From Daphnia pulex (taxonomy: Eukaryota; Arthropoda; Branchiopoda; Diplostraca; Daphniidae): a stretch of DNA of 64,000 bases. Shown here in pieces: positions 1-10,639 of this stretch. The notes below the pieces were generated by a model, which had not been told where the DNA came from, did no database searches, and worked only from the letters and a program-made list of their open reading frames with translations. Location: assembly GCF_021134715.1 (NCBI RefSeq), contig NC_060026.1, positions 14,189,001-14,253,000 on the forward strand, written 5' to 3'. How positions within the stretch are numbered: position 1 is the stretch's first letter; each line of letters starts with the position of its first letter. Position numbers and translations under genes: made by a program.

Positions 1-2210
1 ATCGAATCAGAGAAAATATGCACAGCTGGTGCCCTCGGGCGCCAATCTAAAAGACTGGCCGGATCGACACACTAATACATAACCATTCACGTCATTCGTA
101 ACACGATCATCTGCGATATGCAACACGACTTAATTGTTACGAAACGCATTCGTGATGAATTATTTCAACCTAAAAATAAGAATTAAAAGAAAAACAAAAA
201 TGTTTCTTTTTTCTCTTTCGGGAGTGGCTGAATAGAACAGCAGGTGCCGTGATGGAATTCAATAGGAAAAAAGGAGACGATTATTTCTCACTCTACCGTA
301 CACTGTACACGTTATTAAAATGTTACGCCATTTTGATTTAAAAAAGAAGAATGTTTTAATGGGGTGTCTATCACATGTATATACGGTCGTGACTGACCAC
401 CCGCGAATCTAATCTTTTTCATCAGCTGGGGAAAATCATGTCATCATCTTCCAACAGCAACGGTGGGGGCAAAGGTTTTTTTAATAATAGAATTATTCAC
501 GCAACCATCACTTGGGCTTCAAGATCATTACCTATTCGCCCGAGGGCATTGTAGATTTTTTTATTTCGAATTCTTCACGGCCTTCATCTTTTTTAAATTA
601 TAATTTTAAAAAATAAAATTGTTACACATTTTCTGAATGCGAAAAATTTTTTTCGATATTTTTATTTTTTTTTGGGGACTGGCATTGTTTCATCCATTTT
701 CATTCGTGTCAGTTATTAGAAGAAACAGAAAAGATCAGGCAGAGGGGGCAAAACTAAAAATCCTTAATTTTTTGGCAATCTCCATCTGTACAACCGAGTT
801 TTGATCGATGGTTTTCCATTTCTTTTTTCTTCTTCTCTCTGAAATAAAATTCGGCCCCTCCCACTCGGTTGGGTGCGAATACAGCACGCCAAAAAAACAT
901 CATCCGTCATCTGCCTTTTTCTAATACTTTGGCTGGACACTGTGAGCTGTGTGCTGGCCGCCCCCCTCATGTTGGCAGTCCCATTTGGACGGAATTTGTT
1001 ACAACAGCAAATGCTGCTCTTTTTATTATTATAGGAAGGAAAACTTATCTCGTAAATGATAATGCGGAGAAAATAAAACAAACAAAAATTCGTTTCCGTT
1101 TTATTTTTTCGTGAAAGTATAAAACAATCGAAAAATAAAACATTTTCGGATGGCGCCAAAAGTATTTTTTTTTTAAATTTAGACGCGACTTGTGTCTGTA
1201 CAAAAGACAAAAGAAAAAATTTGAAAATGTTGATGGCGGCACCTGCCTCCTTTCAAGTGTTATTTCAAGAATGACGAGGATTTATATATATATATATGCC
1301 TTCTCAACCCCCTTTTGTATCCTTTTGGAAATTTTTCATTTTTTATTTATTTATACGCTGCTGTCGCCCTATAAAGATATACTGGCGCCATCCAGGAATT
1401 CATTCCAGCTCCCACCCCACCCCTCAACAAACTTCTGTACATATAATATAATACGATTTAGAAATTAATCCGATATCAATTCTTATAGATGTGCGCAATC
1501 ACCGGCAATTTTGTGCCACGCCTATTTTTTTCAAAAATTCTCCGCGGGACATTTTCTTTTTTAAATCATTGTACATGTTCCTCTTTTTATTTTTTTTTAC
1601 CTGTATCGCATTACACCTTTTGTTTGGCGCAGGTATATCGATAGGTTGGAAAAAAAGGCCAACACATTTTGTACGTCCGTTTTTAAAAACAAAAGAATCA
1701 AATTCTCTTTTTTCTCTTTAAAAAATCTACGTGCGCGCGAGCGCATATGAATTGGGGGAGGTGATTAAACAACACACGACTCTGGTGTTGTAGGTACGTA
1801 CACACGCCGTGAGACGAGTTTAGAAAATGAGGGGCGACAGGGAGGCGCCAAAAGATTCTTCTTTTCTTTTCCGCCCTCCCACCTCAGACATAGTCGAAGA
1901 CACCACCACCATTGCACAGTAGGGGGGTTCCAGGTTGTTCGGCGGCTCCCAGGTATATTAGGGGAGGGGGTGTCGGGGGCCTCTATACACCAAACATGCG
2001 AAAGTGTACACCTTTTAACAACTTTTTATTTTTTTTATTTTTTTTTGTTACCTGGTAATTGAAGCGGCTCGTTCAAATAAACTTTTTTTTTTCTTTTTTA
2101 AAATCTTTGAACAATAAAAAATTCAACATTTCGGTAGCTATTTAGAAAAGAATAATGATAATGAACGTTTTACAAAGTGTTGCTTTTTATTTTTTAAGAT
2201 TCTAGTCATT
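1..2210. other. Gene-free stretch, left edge
   Basis: No open frame here has coding character or usable splice signals. The stretch is AT-rich with many A and T runs, a short TA run near 1290 and scattered CpG-containing words. The 11-base word GGCGCCAAAAG occurs near 1152 and again near 1846. The last bases before the ninjurin stop codon contain a minus-strand AATAAA (2186-2191) that probably serves that gene. It may be flanking or regulatory DNA of a gene further left. Confidence 0.6.
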
Positions 2211-3035
2211 CTACGAGTGAGTGAAAGAAGCGATAAAAATGTTGATTACGGCGACCAAGAAAACGAGTCCGATCGTCGCGTGATTAATCAAATTGATCCA
2301 AAATAATTTGGCCTGGATATTCGGTTGTTGGTCAGCATCACCTTGCAACTCGCTGTTGGTCGCGCTATCCAATTTCGATTGGATGTAAGAGCCGAAAATT
2401 AACAGAAAGCCCACAGTAATCTGCCAAACGTTTTCCATTATCAAATTGAATTTTTTAAAAAGATCATTTTGATAACGAGTTCACCTGGAATAGAATGCTA
2501 ATGGAAATGAGAACGATGCTGGTCGTCCGTTCTTGGCTTTCGCTGCTGACGACGGCGTTTTGCAGCTGATTGGCGTTGGCCGTCAGGAAAGCGAAATCCA
2601 TCAGTCCGTTGGCCAATGTTTTCTTGTTGTTTATTCCTTCCGAAATCATGATTGAATTGTTTTGTCGCCATCCGGCAGTAGAATTTGCATCGGGACCGTC
2701 CCTTGTATTTGTATCGCTCTACAATTCATTTTGATGTACTATTTTACTTAATCCATTTTAAATCAATCATTTGTAGTAGAATACCTCATTATTGCGTCCG
2801 AATGAAAACAAATTTTTGATTGAATCCTTCCATGTCACCTTCTTTTGATTCGCATTCTGCATTACGACATCCAAATCAATTGCTATTTTAAAAAATGTAA
2901 TTACTTAAAATTATGGTAATTTACCTGGTTATTAACTGGCTGGACAGGTTGCTGTTCAGCACCAGATTCTTCGATCGAATTGATTTCAGATGGAATCTCA
3001 ATGGTTGAATTGATTTCGCCAGTCGACTCGGCCAT
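2211..3035 (-). CDS. Ninjurin-family two-pass membrane protein (paralogue A)
   Basis: Model of four exons, all phase 0: 3035-2925, 2856-2785, 2718-2485, 2420-2211, giving 208 residues. Ninjurins are small plasma-membrane proteins with two transmembrane helices; vertebrate NINJ1 oligomerises to rupture the membrane in lytic cell death, and insect ninjurins act in adhesion and stress responses. The diagnostic core begins with NNKKTLANGLMDFAFLTANA, followed by a first hydrophobic helix (ISISILFQITVGFLLIFG) and a second (ATIGLVFLVAVINIFIASF). Exon 2 encodes a short KDSIKNLFSFG module resembling the repeated modules of the adjacent paralogue. The acidic N terminus has no signal peptide, as expected for the family. 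It lies tail-to-head with paralogue B, so a tandem duplication is likely. The family is certain; the exact acceptors of exons 2 and 3 are inferred. Confidence 0.88.
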
Positions 3036-3343
3036 TGTTAATGTACACGTACCTAACTGCTCAGTAGCGTCCGACTTCCGAAATGCAACTGAAACTTTTT
3101 GAAGGAAATAACTTCCTATTTTGTAATCAAGGTGTAATAAAAATAAGTTATTTTATCTTGTTTTATAACACCCCTCTCAGCATAGCAAATAACAACCGGA
3201 ATGATAAGATGGTGATTCAAAAAATGAAAAACGAAATCTTTATAACGTCCTCATTCACCCGGTTTATTTTCTTTGTCGTGGGGAATAAAACAATTCAAAA
3301 TAACCTGTGTGCTGCTGCCTAAAATGGACTTTTCAAATAATTC

Positions 3344-5228
3344 TTAGAAATAATTTCGAATCAAATTGCCAATTTGCCAAACGGTTTCAACTGGCGGCGT
3401 CTCTGGTGGCGTATCCGGATCCGTGTTGGTGTTAACGCTCTTGGTTCCGGTGGCGAAGGCCGCAATGAAAATGTTGATGATGGCGATCATGAATACCAGA
3501 GCGATCGTCCAGTGATCGATCAAATTCAACGCTCTCGCTCGCCATTGCAGATAGGCGGCCAGCGAAGCTTTCGAATTGGGATCGGTAGTGTTGCGGTTGA
3601 TCGGGATCGGCTTAGCTTGGATGTAGGACCCGGAAATCAGGAGAACGCCAGCCACAATCTACACGTAACACACTTTCAAATCAGTCGAAATAGTCTAGAA
3701 GAATTGAGGATTGAAATCACCTGCAGGAAAATGCTGGACGAGATGAGGGCGATGCTGACGATGCGATCGATATCGTACGCTCGGGCAGACAGAGCGTAGT
3801 GCAGCTGATTGGCGTTGGCCGTCAGGAAAGCGAAATCCATCAGTCCGTTGGCCAACGTTTTCTTGTTGTTGAATCCGTCCGAAATGATGGTGAAATCGGC
3901 ATCCTGTTGCGGGGCCGCTGCTGCTGGCAACTTGTTACCGGCAGCAGCAGCAGCAACCGCACCTGCTGGCAAATTCTTATTTCCGTTGGCCGTTGCGTTA
4001 TTTCCGACGACCGCAACTGGACCACCGATTTCCCCGTCCATTGCATTTGTTAACATCTTTTTTAATTTTTAATGATATAAATTAATTTGTGGTTATGTAA
4101 TTATTCAATGGGAAAATTAGACCTCGTTGGGATTGCCAAATTGGCCAGGTGATTTATTGAATGATAAAGCATTTTTGATTCCATCCGTCCACGGATGTGA
4201 CGCCTTCGCTTCCGCTGGATCCGTTGATGACTAAATCAAAATTTAATTCACAGTAATAAAATGATTAAATTGATGCCAATTAAATTAAACCTCGTTGAGA
4301 GCGTCGGCGGTAGTTTCCGATTTTCCTATCGAGAAGACACTTTTTAATCCGGAGGTGAATCGGCTGGGCGTGGCTTCCTGAGTTAACTGGCCATCCGATG
4401 GCTCATCTTGCTGGAGTGTTTCCCCATCCTGCGCTGGTGTTGATGAAGATTTGCCAAAGGGAAGAATATTCTTAAATCCGGATGTAAATCTACTGGGCTT
4501 GGCTTCCTGAGTCAATTCAAATATTTGATATTGAATTTAGAGAGTTGAATTGATGTGGTTAACCAAGTCCAAGAGTAAAGCTGTTATCTGAGACTAAAGT
4601 AAAACTGTGATATCATTCTCTGTGTTTTGTCAGCGGTGAAAGTGATAAGCTGAACTCAACTTACTACTCGAACTGTCTTAACATTGCAACTTACTTTAAT
4701 TGCAATCAGCTCATATTTGATGCTAATACCTGGCCATCCACTTGCTGTTCTTGTTGAGTATTTTCATCATCCGCTGGTGGTGTTGAAGATTTGCCGAATG
4801 AAAGGACATTCTTAAATCTGGAAGGGAATCTGCTGGATTTGGCTTCCTGATTTTTAATTCAAGTTGGTGTCATAACAATTTTGATGACGTAATTATGGTG
4901 ATACCTGGCCATCCGTTAGTGGTTCTTGCTGCGTAGTTTCCCCATCCGCTGCTGGTGTCGAGGATTTACCGAATGGAAGGACATTCTTGAATCCGGATGT
5001 GAATTTACTCTTTGATTTACCTTTGCTGTTATTCTTCATTTATCGTTGTACAATCAATTAAATTTCATTGAATTGTAAACTGGCACGTTCAAATAATACC
5101 TCGTCACCAGGGGTTAGCTCATTTTCATCTATGACGTCTTCTTCTTCCACTTCAACCGGATAAATTGCCGAGCGGATAGGTTCCGGAACAACAACAGGTG
5201 TGATTTCGTCAGCCTCGAAAGGATCCAT
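3344..5228 (-). CDS. Ninjurin-family protein with duplicated N-terminal exon modules (paralogue B)
   Basis: Model of seven phase-0 exons: 5228-5100, 5033-4905, 4846-4730, 4506-4291, 4230-4123, 4056-3721, 3658-3344, giving 449 residues, about twice the usual ninjurin length. The last two exons carry the ninjurin core, again starting NNKKTLANGLMDFAFLTANA, with helices ISSSIFLQIVAGVLLISGSY and WTIALVFMIAIINIFIAAF. Exon 6 begins with an Ala/Asn-rich segment. Exons 2-5 encode repeats of about 40 residues with the core RFTSGFKNVLPFGKSS followed by an acidic Gln-rich spacer ending DGQ. Exon 4 contains two modules joined by LTQ. Exon 1 starts MDPFEADEITPVVV and is acidic. The acceptor of exon 2 has a weak pyrimidine tract, and a start slightly further 3' is possible. 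An ATG lies exactly at the start of exon 6, so a short form without the repeats could also be made. A minus-strand AATAAA (3263-3268) lies about 75 bp past the stop. Confidence 0.82.
4123..5033 (-). repeat. Tandemly duplicated coding exons, five related modules
   Basis: Five related units lie within exons 2-5 of ninjurin B: 5033-4905, 4846-4730, 4506-4387, 4377-4291 and 4230-4123. All exons begin and end in phase 0, so they can be added or lost without a frameshift. The shared protein core is [RK]F.SGFKNVLPFGKSS; the last unit (GIKNALSFNKS) is the most diverged and is closest to exon 2 of ninjurin A. The core has an amphipathic look, with aromatic and aliphatic residues on one face and Lys/Ser on the other. 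Confidence 0.75.
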
Positions 5229-6689
5229 CCCTTATAGAGCCGTTTGTGTCTAAATAACTGAACATGAAATTCAATCAACACTCAGCCTCCCCAATCAGTT
5301 GCTGTCCCCAACTTTGATGATGATAAGAAATGTTCTTTTTTCTTTTATCGCACACTTGATTTGATAAATTTAAATCTTTTGTAATACGTGCATCTCTATC
5401 GTATACACTACGACCAAAATGTAGTAGGCCTGTACGATAAAACTAAATCCATCCATAAGTCATCCGTCGCTCAAAACATTTTAGAATAAATTATTGTTTA
5501 TCCGTAGGCCCATTTTGATAGAGGAAAAATACAAAAGACAAGCTACTGGCGTCTGTCCTTTTAACCAAAAAATCTAAAAAACAAAAGTCTATACACACGA
5601 CTGACGGGGGGCAGCAGCTATAGGATGACGCCACAGCGGCGCCTCCAATCTATTGGCCATTCCGACCGAGTCGCGTCGCGTCGTCGCACCTGTTGGTTTG
5701 CTGTTTGGAATCTCGGAATTTGTTTTCACCTTTTTTGGGGTCTTTGGCTGGAGAAATAAACATTTTTTTTTCATGATGGTTGAAAGAAAAAACAAAAGAA
5801 AAGAACTTGTGTGTGTGCATTGCGATTCGGAAGGTTAAAGGATGACGGGGGGTACAGGTGTCGAAGTGCACACACACACATCGGGAGTCGGAGGGAAAAG
5901 GGAAATTGCTGAGCTTCTTGGAATAACATAAGAGTCGCTGCTGGACATTGGCGCCGGGTTGTTGATGACTTTTTCCTTGACTCTCTCTACACTTTTCCAG
6001 CGGAGGTGTAGACACACACACACACCACGGGTTTCTTTTTATTCCCTGATGTTGTTTTTTGATACACATTTTCTTTTTCCTTTTTTATTTTTTGTTTTAA
6101 AAATTTTTATTTGTGGGAAGAAGCTCCTGGTGGTGGGCCATCATCTCAGTGGGAGATCAATCCCTTTGGAATTTGATACTTGTTTGAATATAGAAAAACA
6201 AAAGGGAAAATGTTCACACTCGATGAAAACGAATGCAACGCTCTTGTTTGATTAACTCCTTTTTTTTCGGGTGGAATTATTGAGGGATTTACGAGTTGGA
6301 TTCCATCCAAAAGTTGTGGGGTTTTGATTTCAAAAAATGAATTATTTCTGGGAAATTTGTTTGTGACGAGGGGGGGGAATTCCGAATGGACTTCCGCCCT
6401 CGTCGCCATCTGTCGTTGGATTTATTCACCATGTGGTGATGACATCATCTATCAGAAGAATTTTGATGACAAAGTAAAATATTTTTAGGTTGAGCAACAA
6501 CGAAAGTCTTTTTCCCGTCTGAGGAACTGCCAACAAATCTGTAAAAATCGACGACATCTTACGTTTTTATTCCATTTTTCAATCGCCATTATTGACTGTG
6601 ATCGCTATTCAAAATTACCCACCCTCCCCCGCGCCGTTGAAATTGGGCACTGTCGTTGGGGAGAGAAGTGAAAAAAGAAAAACAACAAG
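5229..6689. other. Gene-free stretch between ninjurin B and Mob1
   Basis: This is the divergent upstream region of ninjurin B (minus) and Mob1 (plus). It holds two short CA/TG runs (about 5868-5880 and 6012-6024) and several T-rich tracts. The last part before 6690 is probably the Mob1 promoter and 5' UTR. No further gene is supported. Confidence 0.5.
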
Positions 6690-7684
6690 ATGAGTTTTCT
6701 GTTGTAAGTTTTCATTTGTTGTTTATCAGTCAGAAACGAACTAGCCCAGAGAGAGTCGTTGTGGTTGTTGGTCTCTAATCAATTGTTTTGTTTACATCCA
6801 TGGCTGACGGCCGTTTGCTTCGCAATCGCAGTGGGAGCCGTTCGTCCAAGACGTTCAAACCCAAGAAGAACATACCTGAAGGAACTCATCAGTATGATTT
6901 GATGAAACATGCAGCTGCCACACTTGGCTCAGGCAATCTGAGATTAGCAGTCATGCTGCCAGATGGAGAAGATCAGAATGAATGGGTCGCTGTCAACAGT
7001 GAGTAATCACATTCTTGTAGATTTCCCGAATCACGACTAGACATTCTCTTTGTCTCCTTCCAGCTGTTGACTTCTTCAATCAGATCAACATGCTGTACGG
7101 CACAATCACAGAGTTTTGCACAGAAGAAAGCTGCCCCATCATGTCTGCTGGCCCAAAGTACGAATACCACTGGGCAGATGGTCAAACAGTTAAGAAACCC
7201 ATCAAATGTTCTGCTCCAAAGTACATTGACTACCTCATGACCTGGGTGCAGGATCAGTTGGATGATGAAAATCTATTTCCATCCAAAATCGGTGAGTCAT
7301 TTTATTGATGCTGATAACAAAATGGTAAACAATAGTGACACAGACTGGACTTTGTCTTGGCAGGTGTTCCATTCCCCAGAAACTTTTTATCAATAGCCAA
7401 AACTATACTGAAGCGCCTTTTCCGTGTCTATGCTCACATTTATCATCAGCATTTCCCCGAGGTGGTACAGCTTGGGGAAGAAGCACACCTCAATACCTCT
7501 TTCAAACATTTCATCTACTTTGTCCAGGTCAGTAAAGTTTGATCGAAGAAACAAATATATTTTAAAATCTTGTATTAAACGACTTCAATTTGAAATTTAT
7601 CAGGAATTTAGTTTAATTGATAGAAGGGAGCTGGCTCCTCTCCAAGAATTAATTGACAAGCTCGCCAACAAAGAAGGAAGATGA
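6690..7684 (+). CDS. Mob1: MOB kinase activator 1 (Mob1 / Mats)
   Basis: Model of five exons: 6690-6703, 6832-6998, 7064-7291, 7364-7527, 7604-7684, giving 217 residues, the usual length of MOB1 (216). Mob1 is the Hippo-pathway scaffold that binds and activates the NDR/LATS kinases. It is nearly identical to animal MOB1: [18 protein letters not shown] at the N terminus, then [36 protein letters not shown] and [12 protein letters not shown]. The zinc ligands are visible as the two Cys in FCTEESC and the two His in HIYHQH. The first exon has only 14 coding bases (MSFL plus two bases), joined after a GTAAGT donor; the resulting MSFLFGSRSS matches other MOB1 proteins. An in-frame ATG at 6800 runs into exon 2 without splicing and would give an alternative N terminus, [16 protein letters not shown]. 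It converges with the ABHD8-like gene. Confidence 0.97.
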
Positions 7685-8544
7685 ACTAGTTGTCGCGGAT
7701 CGTGTTGTTGCAGCCACTTCATATCATTTTTTTATTCATGAGGCCTTGAAACTGTCAACTAGAGTCTGCTGTCAATTCGTTTTACTTTTTCACAAGGATT
7801 TATACGTAGGATCTGCCCTTCCATCAATGCCACCGTGCATCTTTATCACACACACACACACACGATTGATAACTCCCCAAAACTTCACCAGAAGGATCGG
7901 TCTATCTTTACAAATGTATCCTATTATTGATCGTCACAAAATTGTTTAGGGAAAGCGTATGATTCGAAAAGAAAAATTTTAAAAAAGTGCTTTGTCCACA
8001 TTGATGAGTGAGATCCCCCCCCCCCCCATAATCACGTCACATTTTTTAAAAGAAATCCTAGCGCGATGATTTTCCTTTTTGCTTTCATGATGATGGCGTT
8101 TTCCTCCCATCTCTGATGAAGTTTCCGAGATAAAAAAAAAGCCTCTCCCTTGTTAGACTGTCGGTGAAACAAAAAAAAAAATTATACTTTATATTATTAT
8201 TATATAAATAATTTTGCGCGCAAGTTGAGAACGGCCACGAAAATGTTCTTGTTCTTTTTTGTTTGTTTACCTTGTAAGTGTAAATAAACAAGTCATGTAA
8301 ATACATATACAGACATCGGTACACAGGATTCTTTTGGTCCGCGAAATTCCCTCGAGTATATTGGATCGTTTTAATTGGAAAATGAAAGATACAAGGAAAA
8401 AAGGCGTATAAAACTCGCGTAATAATAATAGGAAGGCACAGCAGTTAAAAAAGTAGATCGACGGTGTAGTTTACATGTTAGACTAATAAGTCAAAGAGTC
8501 TAGTTCCTTTTTAGAAAAATTAAAAAATTACAGGGGAACTATCG
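7685..8544. other. Converging 3' regions of Mob1 and the ABHD8-like gene
   Basis: This is probably 3' UTR of both neighbours. It contains a CA run (about 7850-7862), a C homopolymer near 8016-8026 and a short TA/ATT-rich segment near 8190-8210. No coding exon is supported. Confidence 0.5.
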
Positions 8545-10179
8545 TCAGCGCTGCCAGTGTTCGAAGAATTTGCGTAACATCTTGCACAGCTGAGTTGGAG
8601 CATCCGACATGATATCATGGCCGGATTCTGGTATCACCTCAAGGAAAGCACGTGGAATAGTCTAAAAGAAGGGTACACAAAGTTAACTAGTTAGTTCCAG
8701 TCGATTGAGTTTGAAATGAACAAGAACGACTTACTCTTTCCATTTCGCACATCTCGACCAAGGAGACAAACGGATCCTTTAGTCCGTGAACGAGGAGTGT
8801 GGGCATCACTATTTTGCGGTGGAAGGCAACATCGCCTTCTGGCCACACCTGACCAACTGCCAGGTTGTGACGGACGTAGGAAGGAAGACTTTGAAGGTAG
8901 ACCGAGTCGTGCAGGCAACTTTTCCCTGTTGTTAAGAAATGACAAAATAAGAATATTGAAACGTTGTTCGATTGGGTGAGATCGACAAGCGTTACCGCGA
9001 GGCCCGTAGAAGACATTTCTCCTCATTCCGCATGGAAGAATGCTACGAAGGCAATGAAGCAACGAAGCTGGAAGCTTCCATTCGCGACGCCACTGGACGG
9101 GCGGTGCGAGCGGAGTTGGGCCACCGCTGCTCAGCAAAGCCAACAGGGTAACATTGGCACTTCTTTGTCGCGAAAGAGCCACGGCGAATGAACAACTGAA
9201 ATGACACAAAGAGATGAATGTTGCAAATTCTTTTGACCGAAAATGGTTTTGAAGCGAAATCTCACCCATAGCCGTGACCAATTAACACACATTTTCGTCC
9301 GTTGGATATGTGTGCGTCAAAGACGCTAATAACGTCTCCCAGTAGTTTTCTGAAAGTGTACGACTTTTCTACAAATGGTGTGTGACTGAAACCGTGTCCT
9401 AGCAAGTCCACACTAAGGACTTCATAGCCAAGGCTAGCAAAGTGGTGCATGAGGATCTTCCAGCATTCAGAGGATTCCCCAGCACCATGAATGAAATACA
9501 GTAAAGGCTTGTTGACATGTTGCTGTTTGAATTCATTAGCAGTGGTTACAGTTGCACCAGGGTCACTAGGGGAACCTTCGAAAGCCAAATTTACAACACC
9601 GTTTTTGTTTTCAGTTTGAGCAGGTTCAGATGTTTGAGAAGAGATTTGATTGCTAGCTTCATGTGATGCCTCTTGGATGATTTGAGATGACTGTTCAACT
9701 GCAAAGGTAGATATGACTTTCAGATCTGTGCTAGTATCACTGGTTTCGGTTTTGGGGGTCTTGTCTGCTGCTGGCAGTCGATTCTTAATGAGTCCAATGA
9801 TATTCTGTTTTTGAAGGTGTTCAGCTTGGAACCGTTTGACAGTTCTCAGCGGTCTTGACCATTTGGAGAACCAGTATTCTTCATTGGACGAGTCAGATTC
9901 ATATCCTTTGTCATCACACACCACCTTCTTGGCGAATGCAGATAGTGAATGATCTTTTGATGCCAGTATGTCACAGCTTAACGAAGGGTCGATGTGAACT
10001 ACACAGATAACTCGTTTTCCTTTTTTGCCAAGTGTCATGAAGTCCGAATCATTGGGTAGTGAACTGACTGGGGCCACTTTTCGCCGTGAACACGGGCACC
10101 AAACACAGCTGAAGAACCCACGAAACCAAGAAAATCTGTTGCCATTTCGTTGTAGACTATTTTCTGTTGTCATACTCAT
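8545..10179 (-). CDS. ABHD8: Alpha/beta hydrolase-fold protein, ABHD8-like, nucleophile serine replaced
   Basis: Model of four exons: 10179-9266, 9195-8996, 8925-8735, 8661-8545, giving 473 residues. The first 215 or so residues are a poorly conserved cytosolic-looking extension with an acidic patch (YESDSSNEEYW); the hydrolase fold follows. The match to vertebrate ABHD8 is clear: LLYFIHGAGESSECW (HGxG oxyanion motif), GYEVLSVDLLGHGFS, KCVLIGHGYGCSFA, SSGGPTPLAPP, VWPEGDVAFHRKIVMPTLLVHGLKDPFV and VIPESGHDIMSDAP. The candidate acid (D in GLKDPFV) and histidine (GHD) of the triad are kept. The nucleophile elbow reads GHGYG where vertebrate ABHD8 has GHSYG: the serine is glycine, encoded by GGC on the minus strand at 9273-9271. 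Unless a sequence error explains this, the protein would be a pseudo-hydrolase. Human ABHD8 has been linked to regulating NLRP3 turnover. It is head-to-head with the zinc-finger gene. Confidence 0.88.
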
Positions 10180-10639
10180 TTTACACCAAGGCACCCAACC
10201 CGGGCGGTTTCAACTTTCCTCACAAAACGTAACAAACCTAAAAAAGGTCAGCTTAAATAATTCATGACCAGCAGTGAAAGGCGAAAAAGGCACTGTTTGT
10301 AAACAACTGTCAAATATTCACTTTTGGAGGTGGTCCTAATCAAACAAATAATTTGTCGGAGAAAATTGAAAATCGGCGACCAAAAAAATTGTTAAACTTC
10401 CACTTCACCAACTTTGGATGGATTTTATCAATCAGAAAATTTTTTGCAATTAAGGACGACTTTATTACAGCATTTATCGCAAAGATTTAGCTTTGATTGA
10501 AAATCTCCGTGTTAAAATGTCCTCCCCTCGCTCTCTTCCGAATCGGCTGTGACGCCATTGTTTAGGCAAACCCGAGACTGACTGTTGTTATTTCGTTCTC
10601 GGTTTACGAAAATCGTTCGAGGGGCATAAAAGTGGCTTC
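10180..10639. promoter_or_regulatory. Shared (bidirectional) promoter region, ABHD8-like / zinc-finger gene
   Basis: Only 460 bp separate the two divergent start codons. There is no TATA box at a useful distance; the sequence just before the zinc-finger ATG is richer in CpG (about 10520-10620). This is typical of TATA-less promoters of broadly expressed genes. The function is inferred from the gene arrangement. Confidence 0.45.

Noticed and set aside
764-1721. Several overlapping open frames of 60-150 codons at the left edge
   Set aside because: Low-complexity Phe/Lys/Asn-rich translations on both strands, no domain signature and no splice partners; expected from AT-rich DNA.
3374-3799. Plus-strand frame of 141 codons
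   Set aside because: It is the shadow of ninjurin B exons on the opposite strand, without codon character of its own.
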